From Tipula vernalis (taxonomy: Eukaryota; Arthropoda; Insecta; Diptera; Tipulidae), in NCBI GenBank assembly GCA_958295665.1, contig OY282558.1:338741106-338805105 (forward strand): 64,000 bases of DNA. The letters run 5' to 3'. A program made the translations under genes and the position numbers. The notes under the pieces are model-generated. The model was not told where the DNA came from, searched no databases, and saw only the letters and a list, made by a program, of their open reading frames with translations. Numbering within the stretch: position 1 is the first letter of the stretch; every line of letters begins with the position of its first letter. Below, one piece after another: positions 21,633-32,455 of this stretch.

Positions 21633-22118
21633 GTTGTCAAAGCTACACTTTGTGAAAGAAAACATTGCATTTTCGTACGGTTCCTAATTTTTTAAAAACC
21701 CATTGTTTTAATTACTTTTCAGTTACGGCTCCTACAATTTTTAACAAGCTTCCCAGAGATATACGTTGCTTAAATTCAAAATCTAAATTTTTGTCATCAT
21801 TGAAATTGTGGCGCTTCCAGCACGATTGATTTGTACAATTTTGGTTATCATAATCTGCCAATTATCACAAATCTGCTTTATTATTTAATTTGTTTCATAT
21901 GTGTATATACTTAATTTTAATTCAATATCACCTTTAGTTAATAATATTGTATTTGTTATTGTCGCTTTGTATCTAAGAATTATTATTTCGATTACTTCCT
22001 TATTATTATATTTCTTATTTTTTTTTTTTTTTATTCTATTGTTAAGGAAAAACGCCTGTCACTGGTAAATATCATACCAAAAGGCTTTTCCTGTTTTTTT
22101 GTCCTCTGGTTTCGATTT
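21633..22118 (+). other. LINE 3' region, non-coding
   Basis: Decayed C-terminal coding (TAPTIFNKLPRDIRC-like text near 21728) and 3' UTR, up to the A-run at 22119-22142. Confidence 0.5.
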
Positions 22119-22142
22119 AAAAAAAAAAAAAAAAAAAAAAAA

Positions 22143-22493
22143 TTAAAACAATTTATTTAGCAATAATTTCATCAAATTTATTAAATATTAAAGTAAGAAA
22201 TATTTTTTATGTTTACAATGGTTAATGAGGTATTACATTATTACTATCGTTATTATTATTATTAATATTATTAACTAATACTACATTACGGTTAATTTTA
22301 ATTTTACTCGTAAATTTTGAAGCTGGCATTCCCAACCCTTTCTCCAATTTGAAAATTTCTAATGTATTTTTTTTTATTTTTTTGTGTGATATTTGAACCC
22401 GGTTTTAACGTCCAAGTTGGTGTGAGATGTTGGTTCTGCCAACTGGTGGTCCTCAGATGTACCATCTGCTTTCGGATATTTTAGATCTACCAT
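22143..22493. other. AT-rich spacer, nothing recognised
   Basis: Contains a short ATT repeat at 22250-22275 and no supported gene. Confidence 0.4.
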
Positions 22494-22794
22494 AACTGGA
22501 AAGTGGGTTTCCAAAATGTCTAAGATTGCTTCATCTACTGAATTCCATTAGTGTGAAGATTTTGGATACTTTTTTTTGGGACAAAAGTTTTACCGAGTGT
22601 ACTGTGAAGTTTTTGGACAAAATTGAGATTTTAGAAAAATTAAGTTTTTGGACATATATTTATGCGCGTGTACACACATATTTAACAGTGTATTTAACAA
22701 AAATAAAGTTATTCAAATAAAATAGGCCTCAAATAACTTGTAACATTCATTTCCAATTTTCTTTTCAATAAATCAACGAACTAAGCGCCATTTT

Positions 22795-23580
22795 TATATT
22801 TTGATATGAGCCGGTAAAGCTCTTGCAAAAAAATTTAGAACAAGGATGTTATTCTCTGTTGTACCAAAAAGCACACGAATCTCAGAGATTGGCTCGTATA
22901 ATGACTGTATAGGTTGTAAAGGGTATACATTGCGAAATTGAAATCACTAATTGTCATTTTGATATGAGCCGTATAGGGCAAAAAAAATTAGGAAATTAAC
23001 AAATCTACGAATTTCGCTTGGAGGATGTTATCTAATATTGTACCAGAAAACACTAATCTCAGAGATTAGCTCATATAGTTACTATGTAGGTAGGTTTTGA
23101 AGGGCATACATTTCGAAATTGAAATCACTTAGTGCCACTTTGATATGAGACGTAGGGCAACACATCGACGAATTTCGCTTGGAACAAGGTTATTGCCCTC
23201 TATTGTACCAAATAGCACGAATCTCAGAGATTGGCTCATATAGTAAATAATTTGAGAAGGGCATACATAGCGAAAGTGAAATCCCTTATTGCCATTTTTA
23301 TATAAGAACCCTACGGTTCATATCAAAATGGCAATAAGTGATTTCAATGTCAGAATGTATTCCCTTTACAACCTATAAAGTCACTATATGAGGTAATCTC
23401 TGAGATTGGTGCTATTTGGCGTAGTAGAGAACAACATCCTTGTTCCAAACGAAATTGGACGATTGGTTATTTTTCCAATTTTTGTTGCAAGAACCCTGCG
23501 ACTCATATTATAATGGCACTAAGTGATTTCAATTTCGCAATGTATGTATGCCCTTCATAACCTATATATTCAGTATAAGA
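22795..23580. repeat. Tandem units that reverse direction at about 23306
   Basis: Three head-to-tail units start near 22795, 22957 and 23138. Shared marks are TTTGATATGAG, TTCGCTTGGAACAAGG, TGTACCAAATAGCACGAATC and GCATACATTGCGAAATTGAA. From the centre near 23306 (TTGCCATTTTTATATAAGAACC against GGTTCATATCAAAATGGCAA) the same unit runs the other way. Each unit contains the small palindrome AATCTCAGAGATT. Confidence 0.8.
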
Positions 23581-23583
23581 GCC

Positions 23584-24153
23584 TGTAATGTATAAGGTTG
23601 CAATGTGTGTTCTCCGTTGTATCTATGCGTCGATGACGCTACCCGAAATAATGAAACACACAAAACCTTTTTATTTTACTTATAATTATAATTTTATTTT
23701 ACTAGGTTGAATTATAATTTGATTATTAAAATTATTATTAATTTTAATCAAACAATTTGGTTTTACGTTAATATTAATTATTCACTTGTCGCACGAAAAA
23801 TTATGAAAGTTGTTCTGATGTAAAGTATAATACCGACTGTCAAAAACACCGCCAAAACAAAAAAAAATTATGATGCGGATGAATAATGAATTTTTCGTTT
23901 GTGTTCCCTTGCTTCGCATTCCACCGAAACAGTGGAGATGAATTATGTTTGGTAGTGCTTGCTGATCAAGCGGTTGCGGCTGAGTGAGTGTCATGTACAC
24001 GAGAGCGCTGATATATGTATTTTAGTACATCGCGGTGATAAAACGAGTGTAAGTATTTGGTGTGTGTGTGTGCGCGCCAATATATGTGATTGATATATTG
24101 TAGCGGAAACGAATGTAAATATTTATGAGTATAAATATGAGTGATTCGCTACA
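23584..24153 (-). mobile_element. Solo LTR, TG...CA ends, 4-5 bp duplication
   Basis: It begins TGTAATG and ends GCTACA, giving the TG...CA ends of LTRs. AGCC is repeated at 23580-23583 and 24154-24157, with the next base out mismatched. Removing it restores the AGCCAATCTCTGAG phrase of the foldback unit, which proves it is an insertion. On the minus strand it starts TGTAGCGAATCACTC and has AATAAAA signals near its far end. No internal retroelement sequence remains. BEL/Pao or gypsy origin cannot be decided. Confidence 0.75.
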
Positions 24154-24723
24154 AGCCAATCTCTGAGATTTGTGGTATTTGGTACAACAGAGAACAATGA
24201 CCTTGTTCCAAGCAAATTTCGTCGATTGGTTAATTTTGTAAATTTTTTTGCAAGAGCCCTACGACTCATATCAAAATATCAAAGTGGTGCTAAGTTCTTT
24301 GATTTGTTGAAAAGAATATTGGGAATGAATGTTAAAAATTATTTGAGGCTTGTTTTATTTGAATAACTTTATTTTTGTTAAACACAGTGTTAAAAGAAGT
24401 ACACTCAAATAAATATGTATATGCCCAAAAACTTAATTTTTCTGTAATTCCAATTTTGTCCAAAAATTTCACAATGTATACTCGCACAAATTTTTGCCCG
24501 AAAAAGTGTCCAAAAACTTCATATCGTGAGGTGGTTTTTCCAACCTCCAGTTCCCGTTTTTTTTTTTACGGTATCACTCAGTCGTAAACAAACAATTGAA
24601 CATTAATATTATGTAATTGAAAATTCGTGCAGAAAAACTTACTAATGTACTGTTTTGCTAAAGGCCGAAAATGTAATCATGAGCATAACTCTAATCTCTG
24701 TTAACGGTGGCTAGCTCGAGAAA

Positions 24724-25190
24724 TCAGGCCTTTTGATGAATCGCTTTCAACGCTTCAATTTGATCGTTTATGTTTACTGCGTGATTCTGGAATGATCCAA
24801 ATAACATATTCTAAAAATAAAATGCGAATTTTAACATTTAATAAAATTTTAAAAGTACATAATTGAACGTTAAACGAATGAATAATTAAACTTTATTTTA
24901 ATATTAAGGCTTGTAGATTAACTCGTAATTTCATTAACTTACCTTATTTGCTTTAACCAGTTCCAAAACCGCTAATATATTTTCATGGGATTCCGCGCGT
25001 ACCATTTTTGAATAAAACAGTGAAGGAATGACCTATCGTAATTAATTTTAGAGAAACTGCGGAAGTTAAAATTTTGTTGAAGAAACACTTTTCGGTTGTC
25101 CTAAGCAGAAATTTGATACATTTTTTATCGCTTACGCTTGTAACAACAATTTTTCGCGATTACAATACTTACCCAATATAATTCCGCCAT
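24724..25190 (-). CDS. Small three-exon gene, 64-aa protein of unknown function
   Basis: Read leftwards: exon 1 at 25190-25173 (ATG, 18 nt, MAELYW), exon 2 at 25032-24943 (90 nt), exon 3 at 24810-24724 (87 nt, ending in TGA). Both donors are GTAAGT. The acceptors are ACGATAG and TTTTTAG. Every exon is a whole number of codons, so all joins are phase 0. The protein has VIPSLFYSKMVRAESHEN, then ILAVLELVKANKNMLFGSF and DQIEALKAIHQKA. The part L-x-L-V-K-x-N-K-x-x-L-F-G-x-F weakly recalls the start of Myb/SANT-like domains in insect proteins, but the family is not established. It is acidic-to-neutral with no signal peptide and no membrane span. It could be a host gene, a truncated gene, or the leftover of a transposon ORF. 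Confidence 0.55.
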
Positions 25191-25194
25191 AGTG

Positions 25195-26170
25195 GGAAAA
25201 GCAAAAAGTAAAAATAGAATTAATGTCCTACTACTACCACCCAAATTAAAAAAAAAAAACCAAACAATTATTATAAAATTTAACAAATTATTTTCATTTG
25301 TTTTTTCTCATTTACGTTTTGTTTTAATTTTGTGTGAAAATGGAAAATATACAAAATGTTGACTTAACGTTTCCTTCCGTTTCAACAATCATTTTGGTTA
25401 TTTTTGTGTTTTCGTTTTAAATTTGATTTATATAAATATGAAAAATATTGCGAGAACCTCTCATAGTTGTTTTTGAATGATTGTTCTAAATAGCAGTAAA
25501 ATATGGCCAGCAGATTTTTTAACAAAAGAGTAACATTTTTATTGGATGAAGGCTTGATTGATAACTAACGTTTATTTAATTTTGTAAACCATCACGCCAA
25601 ACAGTTGGACGGAAAAACATAATCTCATTTTAGCTAAAACGTGAGTGATTTAATGTTGTTTTTGTTTTGTTATTTCAATGAAAAGCCATTTTTCACAATA
25701 AAATGAACGGAAAAAACAAGTTTTTGTACGCTCGATTTGTAAAATCATAACGTATCGGTGTATACGAGCGGTATTTAATCGTTTGTTAGGTTAGGAATTT
25801 AATAAAAGTTTCATATATAGTAGTAGGTTTTGTTGTTAAAGAGAAGGGGAAGTGGAATAAAGAGAGGAATCTACTACTTTTATGGTTTGGGGAAGCCAAA
25901 GACTCCAGAGTTTGAGGTTTGAGGAAGTCTTCCTTTGAAATAAGTCTTTTAACGTTGCTCCAGGGCATTCAAAATTCTTTCTTTCCATTATGAATGGAAA
26001 TATGACGTAGTCTGAAGTTGCTAAGGTGAGCTTTTGAAGAGGTCAAAATCGTAGTCGGAAAAGGTTGGTTTGTTTTCAATACGAAAGGTCCATTGAATGG
26101 GTTTCGTACATCAGTTGAACTAGAATTTACCGACTGTTATGTCGCCAACAGTTATGTTGTCCATTCAGCA
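25195..26170. other. AT-rich DNA, nothing recognised
   Basis: No supported coding, repeat or element ends. It lies upstream of the small spliced gene and may hold its promoter, but no distinctive site was seen. Confidence 0.4.
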
Positions 26171-29145
26171 TGTGATTCTTCAGCTTCATTCGGATTGTTT
26201 AGAACATCATTGATTGTTTTCGAATACGGCTATTTACTTTGGTACTTGATTTATTAATGTGATAGGCACGATATTACAAGACTAGTTATATTCTATTTAT
26301 TAAATTATGCATATTTAACAATTTAGTAACACACAGATAGATTTTCTATTTCCCTGCGGATCTACTCTGGAATATTAACTTGGAATTAATTTTCTCGATT
26401 ATGTTGTTAAGCCATTGGTTCGTGTTGATGATTAACTAATTGTTACTGGTGACTTCAATCTTCCTGATATTAATTGGATTGTTGTTGATTGAGTTTTCAC
26501 GGCCTCTTCCATCGACCAAAAAGGATTAGCAGTAGTTAGGTGAACCGAATAAGCAACAGTCGAGGGGAAATTCCTCGATTTGGTTTTTTCAACTAACTAA
26601 CGTATTTGGATGTACGAGCATATATGATAAACATTTTTCAAGAGAATTGTTATAATATATAAACTCCTAGTAATTCTTTTCATTTCGGTTGTATACATGC
26701 TGATTACGTTTCTTTAAACAAATTTCTTGTCGATTCGGACTGGGTATTTTTAAAGCGAGGAAGAGTCTTGAACGATAGTGATTTTTTATTCAACGAGCTT
26801 CTCAAGTCTGGTATTGAAAGATATATTCCATCAATGAGAAACGAACCTTGGTAGCGGGAGCCATGGCATAATAAACAGCTAATTCGTATTGGAAAACGCT
26901 GTAATAAGTTACATCTTTTATATATTGTTGGAGCACATACCTGAAAAATACTCACCAACATAAAATCTCTTCCTGAAAACAATCATTTTTTTTGTTAACC
27001 TAAAATTAAAAAGAAACACAAATGTAATTATTATAATTAATTTATAGTTACCCATTAGCATTATATAAAGCACTGTCCCTCCCTGAAATGCAAATTAATT
27101 ATTAATAATTCTATATAATGTAATTTATAACTAAATACTTAACTTTAAAAACTTTCTATCAAAATATTAATATTTTGTCCACATAATTCAAGACGTCAAA
27201 ACGTCAAACTTGTAGACGAATTCTAGTGTACTTTTTCTCAAATAACGAAAATATGTAACGAAAAATTATGATCGACGCGCTACCTGGTTTTGAACTTTAT
27301 TACAAAAACGTCGAATATAATTCTTCGAATTTCGTCATGTCATCGCTCGTTCATTAAAATTTTCTTGCAATAGTTTTTTGTACAACAAATCATTATCGTT
27401 TTTGCATTGTATCGAGTTAGCCATATATTTATATACTATAAATTCAAAATATAATTTGTACTTGTTTATAATAAATAGTGAATTATAAAATTAAATAAAG
27501 CAAGTTATAAAGGTGCAACAATCAAGGTCACGGAAAATTCCTGTACAATATTTCCCGTATATCAATCTTGGGAATACGCATTCCAATCATATAAACCTTG
27601 CGAATTGATCGCTATTGGAATTTGCCCCAACATATATGTTAGACGGTGTTCAGTTTTATCCTAGCTTCAACACTGCTCGTAGGGAGCCTTAAACTTTGAA
27701 CTGGTTCCTTTACAATAGCTACATTTTGCAAATCGAAGATGATATAACTTCCTATTCTAAGAAACTCTGAAATTTCATAAATAGCAAAAAGAAGGTTGCT
27801 GGGTTTCCTATCCCAATGATTTTTCAGAACTCTTTCGCCAATTAGCTTTCTAATATATTTGTTTACCAATTTTTTCGAGTCTGTCTATGAAGAACCTGCG
27901 ATATCATGTAACAAGCCTAACTAACCGCGCTCTTTCTGATTTAAACTTTTTAAAATTTACGGAAGCAGAAGTCTATGATGGGTTATGTCAACTTGAAGTT
28001 GATTAGGGGGCAGGACAAGATGGCTTTTCAACCGTCCTAGATTCTAGCCCCTCCACTGACTATTATCTTTAATAATAGCTTACTTACTGGAATTTTTCCG
28101 GATCTCTGGAAATTATCTTTCATCCGTCCGATTTCGAAATCTGGCAAAAGAAGTGAAGTCAGTAACTATCGCGGAATCGCTGTTCTTTCTGCTATACCAA
28201 AACTATTCGAATCTATGGTACAGAAATTTTTGGTTCGTAATGCAAAAGGTTTGTTTCTCCTGCTCAACACGGGTTTTAACCGGATAGGTTTACGGCGACT
28301 AATCTAATCTCTTTTTGTAGACATTTATATAGTAGACTAGAAGAAAGGCAACAAGTAGATGTAGTATACACAGATTTTTCAAAGGCTTTCGATAAAATTA
28401 CCATTCGATTCTTATCGAAAAGTTGGACTACATTGTCAGTTCATCCCTTAAGATTAACGATTTTAGCTCACGTTCATTTCGTGTTACCTCAGGAGTTCCT
28501 CAAGAAAGTCACATTGGTTTACTTTAATTTTCTTTATTTGTAAATGATGTTGTTGAGTGTTTTGAATTTGCACATTGTCTGCTTCACGCAGATGATATGG
28601 AAATATTTGCTCCAATTAATAAGGTTGCTAGTTGTGCGAAATTGCAAGATAATTTGAATAACTTTTGCAGTTGGTCGTTTAATAAAAAATTGTTGAGTTG
28701 AGATCATGTCCGACATATGCATAACCATTTTTTGTGACCTAACTTTTACTAAACATATTGATTGTATCATAAGAAAAGGTTGCATTAGCGCAATTGTAAA
28801 GACTTTTGCAACCCGCTCGCACTGAAAACTCTGTATATATCCTTTGTTCGTTCAGTTATGGAATATGCTTCTCAGATTTGGCCCCAATTTATAAGTGCCA
28901 TTCAGATAGGATTTAGAGTGTTCAGAAGCCATTTGTTTTGTACTCGCTTCGTAGATTACCCACTGAGCGAGTGCATCAATATATTCTCCCACCTTATAAT
29001 GATCGTTGTAATTTATTAAAACTATTCCTTTTGGATCACCGACAAGATGTTGCATCCGCTATCTTCGTTCACGATGTTCTGACTTCCCGAGTGGATTGTG
29101 ACAAATTACTTGCTCGTTTCAATATCTACGCTTCCATCAAATAAA
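26170..29145 (+). pseudogene. Jockey-like LINE, decayed, with an interruption
   Basis: Pieces in order: endonuclease text IVTGDFNLPDINWI near 26440. Linker text FNELLKSGIERYIPSMRNEPW and KQLIRIGKRCNKLH to about 26945. After a gap, FFDSVYEEPAISCN at 27875. RT text LSFIRPISKSGKR, SNYRGIAVLSAIPKLFES near 28160, VYTDFSKAFDKI near 28365, VTSGVPQESHIG and a decayed YADD box (LLHADDMEIF) near 28585. The end YILPPYNDRCNLLKLFLL near 28985 is a conserved C-terminal motif of jockey-type ORF2. Many stops and shifts. It is the same family as the minus-strand copy at 36.1-38.2 kb. Confidence 0.75.
26945..27870. other. Probable insertion or diverged segment inside the LINE
   Basis: The LINE text stops near 26945 and resumes near 27875. 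The interval is AT-rich. On the minus strand, 27869-27639 reads VNKYIRKLIGERVLKNHWDR with SSVEARIKLNTV later, then continues past a stop. I do not recognise this frame; it may be a fragment of another element's gene. No element ends were identified. Confidence 0.35.
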
Positions 29146-29149
29146 CTAT

Positions 29150-29955
29150 AACTCTTAAATAGGGAACGTAATTTAAAAGAAAACACAAAATAGGATTAGT
29201 CGTGTTACAGAGAGTTCGAGTTATAAAATTATCGAGAAAAGGAATGCAAGTTATTTGAAAATTTTAAGGGGTCGAAAGAATTATCAAGAATCAGAAAGGA
29301 TGTAGTTATAGAAGATCGTGATATAGAGAGTTGACTGTAAATTAAAATCTTGTAACATTTTAGGAGGAGAACCTAACATCACCTAGAATCTTATCCCACT
29401 CGATTTTCCTGGCACTCTACTACAAATTTTTGGTCTTGTTAGACCATGAATATCTTCCACTTTAATCTAAACCTCCGGAAGTTTAAATCGAAACCTTGAC
29501 ATGGCCGAGACAAATAATTATATTTAAGATTTTGTATAATTTTGTGACAATAACGTTAATTTTTAGTACAATAATTAATTATATATCAAGACAAGGTTTG
29601 AATTAAAGTTTTAAATCTTAGCCTATGATAAATATTTAACTAATTTTTGACACCTACTTAAAAATGCATAAAATTTTCAATGCTACATAATAAATTTTTG
29701 ACATATTACAAAATGAATTCATTGTTTGATTGTTGCAGTCGCCTTAGCCGTTTACTTCAAAGAGATGGATTTTCCTTCATTTTTCCACTAGGACGTGCCA
29801 TATTAAATCGCATAATTCTGCATTAATGAGTGTTACCATGAGTGTATGAGTGCTGTGAACATCCTATAAATTACGGAAGAAATCGGAAATTGTTCAATGA
29901 AGTGAATAGTTCAATTTGTGGTTTATATATTGATCGTGAAGGTGATTAGACCGAT
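29150..29955. other. AT-rich DNA, nothing recognised
   Basis: No gene supported. The last part, from about 29730, may already belong to the BEL/Pao remnant that follows. Confidence 0.35.
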
Positions 29956-29959
29956 TTCC

Positions 29960-30885
29960 TATGTTTGTGGATGTGTTTGTCGCATATCTGCATGTTCAGC
30001 ACTTTTGGCACTTTTGTCGAACTTTTGTTGACTCCGGATCACAACCGTCTTTCTGTCTTTCTGTACAGAAGAGAGTTTTCAACAGCTCGGTCTAAAGAAG
30101 AGAAATATTATAGAGACAACGTGTCAACGCAGGAGTATCTAAAGGCGCGGCCACCATCAGATTTACTGATGATCATTTTAAGGCGAAGGTATTGATAGTT
30201 CCAAAAAGCTCGTTGTATTTACCATCAGTCAATTGGATGAACTTCGAAATTGATCAAAGTGAAGCTAGCAGATCCTAAATTGCATAACAATAACAAAATT
30301 GACAAAATTGATTGAATTTGTTCTTCTTGGTAGTAACTGAATTTTCGATAAGAAGTTAAAAATAATGAAATTTCAATCCATCATCATCTGGATGTCGACC
30401 AAACACTGAAAATGTTGCGAAATCGAGGAGATTGTAAATGTTGTTCCCTACAGTGAAGAGGATAGATTTTGTTTAAAACATTACCAGAGAACCAGTGAAA
30501 GATCGGTAGATGGCGGATACATCGTAATCCTACCATTTTGGAAAGGTTCACCGAAATTGGGAAATTCCAAAATACTGGCTGTAAAAATATTAGGTAGTTT
30601 GGAAAAACGATTTATACGCGATAATTCGATCAAGAGACAAGAATATTAGAATTAGCACATATTGAAATTTCAAACGATTCTGGTCCTGATCAATTCTATT
30701 TGTGGCATCATGTAGTATTAAAAGAAAACAGTACATTTATAGGACGCTCAAAGCATTTTCAAAGATTTGGTCTATTTATTGAGGAAGGGAGGCCAATTTT
30801 CGCAAGTGAACATCCAACAGTTCCGAACTTCTCCATAGTATCCCTGTAGTCACAATATAAAAAGACCATCAAGTTTACTTCTTGG
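29960..30885 (+). pseudogene. BEL/Pao retrotransposon pol remnant
   Basis: Frameshifted pieces occur in the order of BEL/Pao polyproteins. LADPKLHNN and KIDKID near 30270 match the L-A-D-P motif at the protease/RT junction. SVDGGYIVILPFWKGSPKLG near 30490, with ILGSLEKRFIRDNSIKRQEY after it, matches the R-x-x-D-G-x-Y-x-V-x-L-P-F and L-E-R-R-F motifs before the RT. LWHHVVLKENST near 30700 matches the L-P-H-H-A-V-x-K-x-S-S-T motif. The RT palm is missing, and the LOA LINE is inserted directly after it. Long dead. Confidence 0.7.
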
Positions 30886-30896
30886 TATCGTACATG

Positions 30897-31690
30897 GGTG
30901 GTCAGGTGGAAAGTTGCTCGGGGAATTCAAGTTGGCACTTACGGTCAGCTCCGTAACTTGGAACTTCCACAAGTGCTCGTGTTACCGCCACGTGGTGACC
31001 GCTGGTAACTAGATTGCTGATTCTTTGGCTTCTAGGCTAAAACACGGCGCTAAAGGAGTCAACCTTAAACAAATCACTGGGCTGGGTTAAGGTGTTAATC
31101 GTACCGTGCCGACAATCGACCAGACTGGGGGCCCAGCTTTAAAACTAGCTCAGTCACTAACGGTGGATCCGGATACTTGGCGCCCTCAGGATTAAGTAGC
31201 CTTATCTGTGTACTGCGGAGCTCTGCATAGATGGACACTTCTTTCTCCGCTACTCGTGGGAAAAATTATGGATCTTCATAATAACAAAAAACAACAAAAA
31301 GTGTCCGGATCTCTAAAAAAAACGGAAAATGTGGGCAACGAGACTCGGGTCTACAAATAAACAACGGGACATAAGCACACGCGAGGCTGGTCCCTCCACT
31401 CGGATGACCAAATCTGAGTAAAGAAATACAAAGCGGCACCAAAGCACGAACGAAGCTGGTTCCTCAAAACCAACCTATAATACTAGGAGGAAGGCCTGGA
31501 GGAGATAAATAACATCTCGACAGAAGACAGAACGGATAAGGACAAATCCACGCTTGCGTGGGCAAAAACAGTCACCGAGAAAAAGTCGGAAGGCCCTTCA
31601 GCTGGCTCACTGCTTAGAAGAAATAGATCTCAGGAGGAAAGTCCTAAGATCGTAAAGCGAACAAAACTCCATGCTTCCGCTATGAGGCTT
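30897..31690 (+). promoter_or_regulatory. 5' UTR of the LOA-type LINE
   Basis: About 0.8 kb before the recognisable ORF1, with no open frame of note. ACCGCTGGTAACTA (near 30999) and ACGGCGCTAAAGGAG (near 31044) recur in the 752-bp element at 55.3-56.0 kb, marking this as shared 5' sequence. LINE 5' ends of this kind normally hold an internal promoter, though no core motif was distinguished. Confidence 0.55.
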
Positions 31691-31714
31691 TTTAACGAGG
31701 CCCTCGGATCAGCT

Positions 31715-32453
31715 GGTTGTGGCAGTTATTGATCAAACCCAAGAGGATGGCAGTATCACGCCCGCTAATTGGGGGAAGGTGGAAGGGGTCTTAGCCACCA
31801 CCTACCTGAAAGTCCTGTCGGAAAATCCATGACCTGCTCCGACTTGTCGGGACGCGGGCTGGCACAGGAATCAGGTGAAACTGACTGCCTGTGCATATCA
31901 GAGGTCCCTGCTGCTTTATTAGAAGGCAGTGGGGTGACTTGGCGAGATACGGCCCGGAGCCAGCCTTGCTGTGATTGATAGGGAGAAGATCCCCTGCAGG
32001 CCAAGAGCTAGGGTATACATCCCTTCGGAGCCTAGTGATCCGGAGGTGATACTTCAGATGTTGCAGGTTGGCAACCCGGAGTTGCCAACGCACAACTGGA
32101 AAGTTGCTAAGCTCGAGGAGGCAAAGGCTAACTATAGGTCAGCTGTTATTATCTTAAACAAGGAGCCACTGACTGCACTGGAAAAAACCAACGGTTTAAT
32201 CAACTATGGTTTCAGTGCAGTCACACTCAAGGTGTACAAGAAGGACGCGGACAAGCCGGAGGCTCCGAAGTCATCTTCAGAAACTACCGCGGTGCTTGAT
32301 AGCTCATCTGTGCGCGCAGAGGTAGCCAGCCAAGCGGAAACTCTCTCCACGGACACGGAGATGTCAACGTCCATTTAGTCTTCAAAGAGGCTCTCAGAGG
32401 ACTTCTCATCAGGGGATGACTCTGATGTTACTGTGGTGGAGAAGAGCCTGTAG
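31715..32453 (+). pseudogene. LOA-type LINE ORF1, DUF4780-like, damaged
   Basis: ORF1 of LOA elements binds the RNA. Text begins near 31719 with VAVIDQTQEDGSITPANW and VLATTYLKVLSE, shifts frame, and continues with GWHRNQVKLTACAYQRS, LGEIRPGASLAVIDREKIP and RPRARVYIPSEPSDPEVI, as in DUF4780 domains. NPELPTHNWKVAKLEE and LINYGFSAVTLKVYKKD follow. A TAG at 32376-32378 looks like a later mutation, because the same frame continues to DSDVTVVEKSL and a TAG at 32451-32453, two bases before the ORF2 ATG. That spacing suggests stop-start coupled translation in the active parent. Confidence 0.75.
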
Positions 32454-32455
32454 AA

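Larger units (their letters stand above)
15000..22142 (+). mobile_element. Second LINE, decayed, invaded twice, poly(A) tail
   Basis: Endonuclease and RT pieces in the same order and orientation run from 15442 to 21632. Non-coding sequence follows and ends in about 24 A residues (22119-22142). The element is split at about 16458 by a hairpin-ended repeat and at 17430 by a piggyBac element; both LINE flanks rejoin sensibly across each. It differs from the first LINE in its poly(A) tail and RT sequence. The 5' start is uncertain. Confidence 0.8.
22494..24553. mobile_element. Foldback element with inverted tandem-repeat core
   Basis: The outer arms are inverted copies. AACTGGAAAGTGGGTTTCC on the left and its reverse-strand match near 24527-24553 begin them. 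GTTATTCAAATAAAA and TTTGATATGAG segments lie further in. Between them, a unit of roughly 165-180 bp is repeated in one direction to about 23300, then in the opposite direction to 24160. A solo LTR inserted at 23584-24153 accounts for part of the length. No coding frame. This is the design of FB-type foldback elements; the mobilising transposase is unknown. Confidence 0.8.

Noticed and set aside
22795..23300. CRISPR-like direct repeats
   Set aside because: The units are about 170 bp, diverged, reverse direction and sit in a eukaryotic foldback element.
31769..31978. Plus and minus frames of 69-100 codons around 31.77-32.09 kb
   Set aside because: They are out-of-frame or antisense readings of the damaged LOA-type ORF1.
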